Of a stretch of 10,689 nt of DNA, positions 1 to 6,903 are shown piece after piece; position 1 is the stretch's first letter; each line of letters opens with the position of its first letter. Under the pieces are notes generated by a model. That model was not told the origin of the DNA and made no database searches. It saw nothing but the letters and a program-made list of their open reading frames with translations. The stretch covers positions 1-10,689 of the forward strand of contig JADJRU010000040.1 in the NCBI GenBank assembly GCA_016712105.1. The letters run 5' to 3'. This stretch comes from Ahniella sp. (lineage in GTDB: Bacteria; Pseudomonadota; Gammaproteobacteria; Xanthomonadales; Ahniellaceae). The position numbers and the translations under genes are program-made.

Positions 1-96
1 AGAGTAGGGCGCCGAAGCGAACCTGAGATCACTTTGAGGCTACAGGAGCGCTCCCGATCGCCTCCGCCTTTCATGACGTGGCTCGAGCGATTGTGT

Positions 97-1209
97 TCAG
101 GGTTTGCTGTACAGATTTCGGTCTAGATCAGGCAGGAGCTGTTCGGTCAGCTCGCGAGCGCCCTTGCCGTTCTGGTGGTGCAGGTCGATGAATACGTCGC
201 AGCGCGTCTTGCCCTGTTCATCAAAAGAGCCGCTGCGATCGATCAGGACGATCTCGCCTCGCTGTGCCAGCGGTTCAAGAATCCGAAGGGCCCATTCATG
301 CGCACCGATGGGACTGATGGATTCGCGCCAATGATGGGTGGTCGGCAACAGCACGATGACCGGCGGCGTGGGCCAGTCGAGATCCCGGATCGCTTGTCGG
401 ATGACACTCTGCGCTTGGGCACGATCGGCATCGAGGGCCTCGTCCGCTCCCAGTTTCGACCAGTCGGCACGCTCATGGCTTGGCGCGAATGCCTTGCAGC
501 TGTTGACGAAGCGGGTCTGTGCTTCGTCGTTCGGGTTGGTGGCCAGGCATTGCTCGATCGATGTCCACGGCATGGCGCAGACATCGCGGTCGGTCTCGGG
601 ATTGTCGTCGAAACGCCAGGGCTTGTTCTCGGTGAACCAGGTGTTGGGTGTCGGGCGCGGGCCTGGATGCTCGAGGTAATTGCGGATGTCCGAGCGATAG
701 GCGAGCAGTGCGGACCAGGTGCCGTAGGAGTCTTTCTGGTTCGGATCGAACTGATAACGATACAAGGCCGGTTGTTGGAACAGTGGCCGGAACGGTTGTG
801 CGATCGCCAGTTCGTAGCTGCCGTTGAAGGGATACTGGAAGTCCAGATAGGACAGGCCGATCACGCCGCCCTTGAGCTCGGGATGCCGTTTACGTACCCA
901 TGCGCTGATCGTGGTGATGCTGAGCCAGTGTGAACCGGGTTGCGAGAGGTTGAGGTGCGTGATGCCGCGGTCGCGGGCATGCCCATGGATCAGCTCGTGA
1001 TCAAACCCATATTCCGCGCGCGACGAGCCGAGCGTGATGAAGTCGATCGGCCCTGGATGTGCCAGCACCGCCTGTTTGGCGCGAATGCTCGTTCCACTGT
1101 GGCTGTCGCGCGCCGCCATGGGCTCCCAGGCACCCAGGCGAAAGGCCATCTCCACACCGATCAGCAGCAACAGTGGCAACAGGATACGGGGCAGCAGATA
1201 ACGCACCAT
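97..1209 (-). CDS. SGNH-fold membrane-anchored partner of MBOAT acyltransferase
   Basis: A 370-residue protein. Residues about 4-23 form one hydrophobic helix behind an Arg-containing start, so it is probably anchored in the inner membrane with the rest in the periplasm. Block I of the SGNH fold is seen as TLGSSRAEYGF (residues 59-69, candidate nucleophile Ser63), and block V as DLHHQNGKG (342-350), matching the D-x-x-H-x-N-x-x-G pattern of SGNH hydrolases with candidate Asp342 and His345. Proteins of this type (DltD, AlgJ/AlgX, PatB families) take acyl groups passed across the membrane by an MBOAT protein and place them on a glycan or other envelope polymer; the substrate here is unknown. 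The ATG at 1209 is preferred because a GAGG ribosome site lies just upstream, overlapping the stop of the MBOAT frame, and the longer in-frame start would run into that gene. The intact MBOAT frame would end only 7 bases upstream, implying one operon and translational coupling. Confidence 0.82.
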   Translation of the reverse strand: MVRYLLPRILLPLLLLIGVEMAFRLGAWEPMAARDSHSGTSIRAKQAVLAHPGPIDFITLGSSRAEYGFDHELIHGHARDRGITHLNLSQPGSHWLSITTISAWVRKRHPELKGGVIGLSYLDFQYPFNGSYELAIAQPFRPLFQQPALYRYQFDPNQKDSYGTWSALLAYRSDIRNYLEHPGPRPTPNTWFTENKPWRFDDNPETDRDVCAMPWTSIEQCLATNPNDEAQTRFVNSCKAFAPSHERADWSKLGADEALDADRAQAQSVIRQAIRDLDWPTPPVIVLLPTTHHWRESISPIGAHEWALRILEPLAQRGEIVLIDRSGSFDEQGKTRCDVFIDLHHQNGKGARELTEQLLPDLDRNLYSKP

Positions 1210-1216
1210 GGTCGCC

Positions 1217-2618
1217 TCAGAACTGGAAGTAGATGAACGGAGCCACGGTGTCGGGCGTGAACAGCGCCAGCACCAGCAAGGCCAGTGTGGTTGCCGCCAC
1301 ATGGATCGGCCAGGCGGCACCGCCCAAACGGTGCTTCAAATCGAAACGTCCAAAGACCCAGTGCAAAGTCAGAAGGATGGCCAGAATGACCAGGCCGTTG
1401 CGTGCGGCGGTATCAAACGCTGCTTGACCGAGTTGCCCGATCTGGCCCAAGCATTTGCATCGCGCCATCAAAGGTCTTGGCGCGGAAGAAAATCCAGGCC
1501 AGGCAAACCACATGGAAGGTCAGGAACCAGCGGAACAACTTGACGCCGATGAAGTCACTTTCCCAGCCCGGTATACGGAACAGGATCAGCCGTTCGATCA
1601 CCAGCCAGCTGCCATGCATCGCGCCCCAGATCACGAAGTTCCAGCTGGCGCCATGCCAGAGGCCGCCCAGCAGCATGGTCAGGAACAGATTCACGTAGGT
1701 GCGTGAAATGCTGATCCGGTTGCCGCCCAAGGCGATGTACAGATAATCACGGAGCCAGCGCGACAGGGTCATGTGCCAGCGGCGCCAGAAGTCCTGGAGC
1801 GATGTGGCCATATACGGATAGTTGAAGTTTTTCGGGAACTCGAACCCGAACAACATGGCGATGCCGATGGCGATGTCGGTATAGCCGGAGAAGTCGAAAT
1901 AAATCTGGAATGCGAACGCATAAACCGCCAGCAGCACCGACCAGGCGTCGTGCGCCATCGGGTTGTTCCAGACCGGATCGGCGACCTCGGCCAAAGAATC
2001 GGCGAACACCGCTTTCTTGACGTAACCAAGCGCAATCAGAATGAGCGCGTAAGCGATGCCCTTTGCCGGGATGTGCTTGGGCGAATCCAGATCTTTGAAG
2101 AACTCGCTGGCACGCACGATCGGGCCGGCGACGAGTTGCGGAAAGAACGCCACGAACAGCGCGTAGTCGAGCAGGCTGCTGCGCGGTTTGAGGTCACCCC
2201 GATACACATCGATTGTGTAACTCATGCTCTGGAACGTGTAGAACGAAATGCCGACCGGTAGCGCCACATCGATGGCGTTGAACCGGAACGCGGCCTCCAC
2301 TGCGGCCAGACCCCAGTTGGCGGTTTCCAGTGCAAAATTGGTGTACTTGAAGAACGCGAGTACACCGAGATTGACGATGACCGATCCGATGATCCATCGC
2401 CTGGGGTGATTCACCAGGTCCAGTCTGCGGCCGACCCAGAAGTCGAAGACCGTGCTGAACATGATCAGCCCGAGATACATCCAGTTCCACGATCCGTAGA
2501 AGTAGTAACTGGCGACCAGCATCGTGAACCGCCACAACACCGAGTAACGCTTCATCGGCCACGTGATCACGAAGACCACGAGGAAAAAAGCGATGAAATG
2601 CCAGGAGTTGAAGTTCAT
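1217..2618 (-). pseudogene. MBOAT-family O-acyltransferase, frame broken near 1445
   Basis: A polytopic membrane acyltransferase of the AlgI/DltB type, which moves acyl groups (often acetyl) through the inner membrane to an external acceptor. Family hallmarks are plain: DFWRRWHMTLSRWLRDYLYI (residues 276-295) followed by LGG, and LLGGLWHGASWN (316-327) with the conserved histidine at about 322. The frame opened at 2618 runs to a stop at 1413-1415 (401 residues), but its last ten residues are unrelated to the family, while another frame continues with hydrophobic sequence (RNGLVILAILLTLHWVFG and LALLVLALFTPD) to a stop at 1217. Skipping one base at about 1445, in a GGGCC run on the coding strand, joins LG to QIGQLGQ and gives a normal 466-residue protein. 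This is either a real disrupting insertion, an assembly error, or less likely recoding. The broken product keeps the catalytic core but loses the last membrane helices. No strong ribosome site precedes 2618; an in-frame stop shortly upstream excludes a longer N-terminus. Confidence 0.85.
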
Positions 2619-2769
2619 GGTGCGGGGCAGGAGGAGGGGAACGGGGCATTATGACTGACCCCGGCGCGATGGGGGAGGGAATTCGGCGCCTTGCCGGGAT
2701 CTGCACGTTCGACCTGCGACCCTTGTCTAGAGAACCAACGTAATCCATCACCCCAAGGCGCTCGCCATC

Positions 2770-3267
2770 ATGACCTTCAACCCATCACGTCTCCGATCCG
2801 TATTTGTCCTGATTGGCTGCGTTGTCCTGTGTTACGCCTTGGCCGCTGCCGGTGCGGCTGGATCCATGAGCGCGCCGACGTTCTACAAGCAGTTGGTCCA
2901 GCCGGCCTGGTCACCGCCGGCTTGGCTCTTCGGCCCGGTCTGGACCCTGCTGTACACCATGATGGCGGTCTCCTTGTGGCGAGTCTGGCGCCAACGTGGT
3001 TTCGTTGGCGCCCGGGTGGAGGTGACGCTGTTCCTCGCCCAGTTGCTGCTCAACGGGTTGTGGAGTTGGCTGTTTTTCGCCTGGCATGAAGGCGGCTGGG
3101 CCATGCTCGACATTGTCGGCCTGGCTGCCCTGATCGCTGTGTGCATCCAGCGCTTCTGGCGAATCGATCGATTCGCCGCCTGGTTGCTCGTGCCCTATCT
3201 GGCGTGGGTCATGTTTGCCAGCGCGCTGAACCTGGACCTGTGGCTGCGTAATCCCGGCCTGTTGTGA
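2770..3267 (+). CDS. tspO: TspO/MBR family tryptophan-rich sensory protein
   Basis: A 165-residue, five-helix membrane protein of the TspO/peripheral benzodiazepine receptor family. Length is standard, and the family motifs occur in order: QPAWSPPAWLFGPVWTLLY (residues 44-62), LLLNGLWSWLFFAWH (92-106) and LLVPYLAWVMFASALN (139-154). The high Trp and Pro content is typical. Bacterial TspO binds porphyrins and is linked to tetrapyrrole handling and to stress or oxygen responses; the exact role in this organism cannot be read from the sequence. It stands alone on its strand, diverging from the MBOAT operon (151-base gap) and converging on the next gene. The ATG at 2770 is preceded by a modest AAGG-type ribosome site at about 2755-2758. 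Confidence 0.93.
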   Translation: MTFNPSRLRSVFVLIGCVVLCYALAAAGAAGSMSAPTFYKQLVQPAWSPPAWLFGPVWTLLYTMMAVSLWRVWRQRGFVGARVEVTLFLAQLLLNGLWSWLFFAWHEGGWAMLDIVGLAALIAVCIQRFWRIDRFAAWLLVPYLAWVMFASALNLDLWLRNPGLL

Positions 3268-3277
3268 CTCGGGGCGG

Positions 3278-4081
3278 CTACAGCCTCGGCCACCACATGA
3301 AGACCGCCGCTGCGAGGCTGCCGGCCAGCGTCATCAGCGCCATGACCATCAGCAAGCCGGCCACGGCGTATTGCACTCGGCTGCTGCCAGAGCGTTCGGC
3401 CCGAAAATAGAGCTCAACCATGCCCAAAGGCAGCAGCCAGCTGAGAAAACTGACGCCAACAAAGACGCCACCGTCGTAGCTCATCTCGACACCGAGCGGA
3501 GCCAGTGCAAGCCCGGCCAGCATGATGCCAATTCGGAGGAACCAGACGCCGTTGACCAGAAGCCAGGCACGCAGCGCATGGCGACGATGCGTCACGAAAT
3601 CCCGGGCCAGCGCACTGCGCCAGGCGAGCCCGACGAAAATCAGGATCAGCGCACCGTTCAGGCTGATCGACACCGTGCTGCCCGTCCCGAGCTGCGAGCC
3701 GCGGATCCACGTGAGATAGAAGCCAGTCAGCGTGGCGACCAGCGCCGTCACCATGAACAGCCGGCCGTTCCAGCGATGTAGCGCCGGCCAACGTTGTCGC
3801 ACGCTCGGTACAAGCTGAATGATCCCGGCAAACGTCACAGCCGCTGCAACAAAGACGTGCGCCAGGAGCTGCCCGCTCCCTAACCAGTCACCCGGGACCC
3901 AGCCGGTGATATGCGGCTTGTTGTTGAGCGCGAGGAAGTCGCCTTGCAGGGTCGGGGGAAGGTGGAAAGCCAAGATGAAGGCGACAAATGCCCACTGGCC
4001 CAGGGTCGCAGTGACCAGCCAGGTCGCCGCGGAGTAGGAGAGGGCGCGGGGCGCTGCAGGGAGGCGAAAGGGCAGGGGCAT
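3278..4081 (-). CDS. DUF2306-type multi-pass membrane protein
   Basis: About 267 residues with several hydrophobic segments. The central part carries the pattern I associate with DUF2306: GIIQLVPSVRQRWPALHRW followed by NGRLF, then a membrane segment, then RDFVTHRRHALRAWL and a WFLRI helix. Conserved His and Arg residues at membrane edges suggest a ligand or electron-related role, but no function is established for the family and I do not assign one. The same frame opens as far back as 4198, adding 39 polar residues without resemblance to the family; I chose the ATG at 4081 because the first membrane segment begins soon after it, though neither start has a good ribosome site. It converges on tspO with 10 bases between the two stop codons, too short for a separate terminator for each gene. 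Confidence 0.75.
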   Translation of the reverse strand: MPLPFRLPAAPRALSYSAATWLVTATLGQWAFVAFILAFHLPPTLQGDFLALNNKPHITGWVPGDWLGSGQLLAHVFVAAAVTFAGIIQLVPSVRQRWPALHRWNGRLFMVTALVATLTGFYLTWIRGSQLGTGSTVSISLNGALILIFVGLAWRSALARDFVTHRRHALRAWLLVNGVWFLRIGIMLAGLALAPLGVEMSYDGGVFVGVSFLSWLLPLGMVELYFRAERSGSSRVQYAVAGLLMVMALMTLAGSLAAAVFMWWPRL

Positions 4082-4250
4082 GATCTGGCTCGCGTTGGGA
4101 AGTCGCCGCCACGATGCCTTCCCGGTCGCCTGCCGTCTTGCCGATTCGGAAATCGGCCAGTCGAATCCGTCGCCGGAAATTCGGCGTTCGGCAGCCATTC
4201 ACGGATGACCTATGGGGCTTCTCAGGTATCGACTTCAACTTCATACTCTT

Positions 4251-4396
4251 AAGGCACCGCTGAAAAATTCAGCGGTTCCTTGCGATGCAGGATGCATCGC
4301 CGCAATCAACGACGTAAGTCGTTGATTGGCGTAAGGCAAGTCCGGACCTGTGCCGGACTTGCCGTGTCTGAATAAGTCCAGGACGGACTTATTCAG
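4251..4396. repeat. Cluster of five consecutive hairpins
   Basis: Five inverted repeats follow one another with almost no spacing. H1, 4251-4281: arms ACCGCTGAA/TTCAGCGGT around AAA, extended by AAGG/CCTT past one mismatch. H2, 4282-4300: GCGATGC/GCATCGC, loop AGGAT. H3, 4303-4328: CAATCAACGAC/GTCGTTGATTG, loop GTAA. H4, 4335-4363: GGCAAGTCCGG/CCGGACTTGCC, loop of 7. H5, 4368-4396: CTGAATAAGTCC/GGACTTATTCAG, loop AGGAC. Stems of 7 to 13 pairs, four of them at least 9 pairs without mismatch, cannot be chance. H4 and H5 share AAGTCC in their arms. The block lies in the gap between the divergent DUF2306 and AraC genes and ends 35 bases before the AraC start. It could be a non-autonomous mobile repeat (REP/MITE-like) or a structured leader RNA; no transposase is nearby. 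The rest of the gap, 4082-4250, shows nothing I can name. Confidence 0.85.
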
Positions 4397-4431
4397 GCCC
4401 TCCTCAAAAATTCCGCTCCAGGCCCGAACCC

Positions 4432-5556
4432 ATGATCGAGCAAACCGTCCCGCTGACGACCATCGCTGTCGTGATCCTCGCATTCAGCGCCACCGTCGGT
4501 CTTCTGTTCCTGCGGAAAAAGACCGACGCCGAGGTGCTGTTCGCGCTGTTCTGCGGATCCGTCGCGCTGGCCATGCTGCGGCCGTTCGTGAGTCCCGACA
4601 CGGTCTGGTTGTGGTGGGTGGTCGCGGTGGGCGGCTCGGCGACATGTAACGCCTATTGGCTGGTCTCCCGGGCCTTGTTCCGAGGGCATGGTGCGGTCGG
4701 CTGGCCGCACGTCGCGGTCGCACTGAGTGTTGCCATCCTGATCGTGGTCTGGCGGGTCGCGGCGCGAGACGGCAACGTGGCCGAAGGTTCGGCTTTGGCG
4801 GTTGTCGGGGAACTGCTGAGTTTGTCAGGCTCGGCCATGCTGGTGCTGGCGTTTTCAGAAGGCCTGCGCGGCTGGTCCGGGATGATGGGGCGTGATGAGC
4901 TTAGGCTCCGCCTGGGATTCCTGACGGTTTTTGGCGGTTGCGTGATGGTCGGCACGATCAGTGGGGTCGTGACGAAATCGTTCTCCGACGGGTATGCCTG
5001 GCAGCCCGCCGTGAACAGTGTCTGCGCGATGGCGATTGTCGTGTTCACCTTGTGGGCGCTGGCCCATCGACGGCGTCAGCGAAGTCAGGAACCCGAACTG
5101 CACCAGTCCCTGCCAGTCGCCATCTCGGAGGAATCCGGTCCAGGCGAAACTCCCGAAGATCGCAACATCGCGGCCGCGATCCTGCGACTGTTCGAGGTCG
5201 AGTCGATTCATCGCGAGCCCGAGCTCAGGGTGGCCGACGTGACGCGCCGCCTCGGCACGGTCGAGCACAAGATCAGTCGTGCCATCAGCCATGGACTCGG
5301 CGAGCGCAACTTCAACCAACTCGTCAATCGCCATCGGATCAACGATGCCTGTCGCCTGCTCGACGATCCCTCGTCGACAATGACGATCCTGGAGATCAGC
5401 TTCGAAGTGGGGTTTGCGTCACTGGGCCCGTTCAACCGCGCCTTCAAGGCAGCAACTGGCCTGACACCTTCGGCCTATCGGAACCGAAGCAAGAATCGCG
5501 GGGAAGTGTGTGAAGTCGCGGGCGGGGAGGCCGAGAGATCCCCTGCTCAAGCATGA
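4432..5556 (+). CDS. Membrane-anchored AraC-family transcriptional regulator
   Basis: A 374-residue protein in two parts. Residues about 8-210 contain roughly six to seven hydrophobic segments, ending in the positively charged AHRRRQRSQ (211-219). An acidic linker follows to about 243, and residues about 245-350 form an AraC/XylS-type DNA-binding domain with two helix-turn-helix units: LRVADVTRRLGTVEHKISRA (265-284) with NFNQLVNRHRINDACRLL (293-310), then ILEISFEVGFAS (319-330) with PFNRAFKAATGLTPSAYR (333-350). The layout suggests a regulator held at the inner membrane that senses an envelope or lipophilic signal. Its target genes are not evident; the divergent DUF2306 gene is one candidate. 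There is no clear ribosome site before the ATG at 4432, and a large hairpin cluster ends 35 bases upstream, so translation may depend on RNA structure or the start may be poorly placed. A weak CAAGC/GCTTG hairpin (5548-5563) overlaps the stop. Confidence 0.88.
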   Translation: MIEQTVPLTTIAVVILAFSATVGLLFLRKKTDAEVLFALFCGSVALAMLRPFVSPDTVWLWWVVAVGGSATCNAYWLVSRALFRGHGAVGWPHVAVALSVAILIVVWRVAARDGNVAEGSALAVVGELLSLSGSAMLVLAFSEGLRGWSGMMGRDELRLRLGFLTVFGGCVMVGTISGVVTKSFSDGYAWQPAVNSVCAMAIVVFTLWALAHRRRQRSQEPELHQSLPVAISEESGPGETPEDRNIAAAILRLFEVESIHREPELRVADVTRRLGTVEHKISRAISHGLGERNFNQLVNRHRINDACRLLDDPSSTMTILEISFEVGFASLGPFNRAFKAATGLTPSAYRNRSKNRGEVCEVAGGEAERSPAQA

Positions 5557-5683
5557 AGGCTTGTCTGCGGATACGCTCCGCGCGCATCGGTCGCGACGCA
5601 GGTCAACGATCTGTTGAGATGTTGCCTCAATGCAATTCAACCGTTTCTGCATCGCCGTCAAGAAACAGTGTGCTGTCATTGCG

Positions 5684-5762
5684 AGCCCGAAGGGCGTGGC
5701 AATCTCATGTTTGCGATCAAGCATGAGGCGAGAACAACATTGCCACACACTGACTTCGGGCT
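5684..5762. repeat. Imperfect inverted-repeat intergenic element
   Basis: The two arms mirror each other in three blocks: AGCCCGAAG (5684-5692) with CTTCGGGCT (5754-5762), GTGGCAAT (5696-5703) with ATTGCCAC (5739-5746), and CTCATG (5704-5709) with CATGAG (5722-5727). It is preceded by TGTCATTGCGAG, a start seen in many dispersed bacterial intergenic repeats of the form 'TCATTGCGAG...GGCAATCTCATG', so this is probably one copy of a multi-copy element. It occupies the centre of a 460-base gene-free stretch (5557-6016) between the AraC gene and the end of vapC. Outside the repeat, I see no convincing reading frame or RNA gene in that stretch. Confidence 0.7.
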
Positions 5763-6016
5763 TTACTTTCTCACCCATTGATTTGATGGCGGAACAGGTG
5801 CGCCGGATCAGTCGGTCAGGACTCTCGCCGAGATGGGTACTTGTGACGCGTCACACTATGTGTGGTCGACAGACTCAGTCTTGCCAGTTTCGGGTGTTGC
5901 CAAGCTGAAGGCGAGAGCATTCGGGTTGGGGGGTCGTCTGCACAGCCCTGTAAAAGTCTCGGGCTTGCTGGAACGAGAGTAACTGACGGGTGTTTCTCCG
6001 GAACCATCGTCGGGAG

Positions 6017-6448
6017 TCAGATCAATGCGAGCGAGGACTTTCCATCCGCGACGACTTCGGTCGCCAGTTTGTGATCCAAGGTAGCCAGCTTTCCCTTGTT
6101 CGCACGTGCGAGCGCCAGCAAGTAGCTGTCTGTCACTCTGCTGTGGCTGGACAAGAGTGCCGGATCAACAAGGGGACTTTCCACGAGGCTGAGGCTGTCA
6201 GGCCAGAAGGTGTGTCCGGGTAAACCGCGTATCGCGGCCAAGGCTGCGACGACGACGCTCGGAGGGCCCGGAGAGTTCGGGTATTTGGGGTGACCGACAA
6301 TTCGCAAGAGGCCGTTCTCGGTGATCGGGCAAGTGGCAAATCCCTTGTGCCCGACACGACCGAACCACTCATGAGCCTGATCATGCTGGACATGCGCTGG
6401 ATCGATCAGCGCGATCAGTACATTCACGTCCAACAAATAGCAAATCAA
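6017..6448 (-). CDS. vapC: VapC-type PIN-domain toxin
   Basis: A 143-residue PIN-domain protein, the normal length for VapC ribonuclease toxins, which cleave RNA (often tRNA or rRNA loops) when freed from the antitoxin. The metal-binding acidic residues are in place: Asp7 in YLLDVNVLIAL, Glu44 in CPITENGLLRIV (40-51), Asp107 in VTDSYLLALA (105-114) and Asp125 in GKLATLD (119-125). With this full set the protein looks catalytically intact. The start at 6448 overlaps the antitoxin stop as ATGA, so translation is coupled to vapB. The RNA target cannot be told from sequence. Confidence 0.93.
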   Translation of the reverse strand: MICYLLDVNVLIALIDPAHVQHDQAHEWFGRVGHKGFATCPITENGLLRIVGHPKYPNSPGPPSVVVAALAAIRGLPGHTFWPDSLSLVESPLVDPALLSSHSRVTDSYLLALARANKGKLATLDHKLATEVVADGKSSLALI

Positions 6449-6678
6449 GGCTGCTCGTCGCGAAGTTGGTTCACCAGTTCCAGTGTTACCGGCACAGAGG
6501 CCTTCCGACTTGAAAGGAGCGGGATGCCGTTGCGCTCCGTGTTCGTGCTCCGCGTACGCCGAGACAGGCCCTGGCGGGCAAGCGTCGAGATGACTTCGCC
6601 GATGCTTTTTTGCTCGCGCTCGGCAAGGTGCTTGGCCGCTGCCAAGACATCGTCGTCAATTGCCAAAGTGGTCCTCAT
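6445..6678 (-). CDS. vapB: VapB-type ribbon-helix-helix antitoxin
   Basis: A 77-residue protein. The N-terminal half, MRTTLAIDDDVLAAAKHLAE (1-20) through SIGEVISTLARQGL (25-38), is a ribbon-helix-helix DNA-binding domain: a short strand, then two helices. The C-terminal half, from about 41 to 77, contains GIPLL and PVTLELVNQLRDE, the tail type that in this family wraps around and blocks the PIN toxin. The start at 6678 is chosen because a GAGGG ribosome site precedes it; the frame opens 15 codons further up, but those codons overlap the operator-like palindromes. It lies directly before vapC with a 4-base overlap and should repress its own operon together with the toxin. Confidence 0.9.
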   Translation of the reverse strand: MRTTLAIDDDVLAAAKHLAEREQKSIGEVISTLARQGLSRRTRSTNTERNGIPLLSSRKASVPVTLELVNQLRDEQP

Positions 6679-6700
6679 GATTTTCCCTCGCGGTTGGATC

Positions 6701-6739
6701 TGATGCGTAGCATCATACATCACGCATCACCGGGTGATG
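6701..6739 (-). promoter_or_regulatory. Probable vapBC operator and promoter
   Basis: Two palindromes with 6-base arms and 3-base spacers lie 24 bases apart centre to centre: TGATGC-GTA-GCATCA (6701-6715) and CATCAC-CGG-GTGATG (6725-6739). A wider inverted pair, TGATGCGT (6701-6708) and ACGCATCA (6722-6729), is nested across them. On the minus strand a TATGAT box (6712-6717) fits a -10 element and would place the transcript start roughly 25 bases before the vapB ATG; the -35 region is poor. Placement over the promoter fits autorepression by VapB or the VapBC complex, as is usual for these modules. The sites are seen; binding is inferred. Confidence 0.65.
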
Positions 6740-6844
6740 AAGCGTGTTCCGCGTCGGGCCGATCAGGAATCGCATCTGGATTTGACGGATGAACGCCCGC
6801 GAAATGCCACCAGCTGGCCGACCCACAACATCCAGCAACCGGCG

Positions 6845-6903
6845 TATAGTAAGAACCGTCGAAGGAAAGACCTTCGGCATTTCTTCAACCGTGAGGGAGT
6901 CTC
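6845..6903 (+). promoter_or_regulatory. Leader of the NAD salvage operon with a hairpin
   Basis: A TATAGT box at 6845-6850 resembles a -10 element, without a good -35. After it comes a hairpin with arms GTCGAAGG (6858-6865) and CCTTCGGC (6871-6878, one G-U pair) around AAAGA, then the ribosome site GAGGGAG (6893-6899), 4 bases before the nadM start. The stem does not include the ribosome site. It may stabilise the message or be a protein-binding or attenuation element; no known NAD riboswitch or NrtR site is recognised. Confidence 0.4.

Noticed and set aside
1..96. Short minus-strand frame from ATG at 74 open to the left edge, and a GGAGCGCTCC palindrome at 45-54
   Set aside because: Only 24 codons are visible, with no ribosome site and no recognisable sequence. 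The 10-base palindrome has no loop or T-run and is too short to call a terminator.
175..933. 252-residue plus-strand frame
   Set aside because: It lies opposite the SGNH gene, which has clear motifs, a ribosome site and an operon partner. The plus-strand translation shows no domain.
1773..2261. Plus-strand frame inside the MBOAT gene
   Set aside because: It is antisense to a clear membrane protein and has composition typical of shadow frames.
5630..6223. Short plus-strand frames between the AraC gene and vapC
   Set aside because: They run through the inverted repeat and the vapC gene, have no ribosome sites and look like chance frames.
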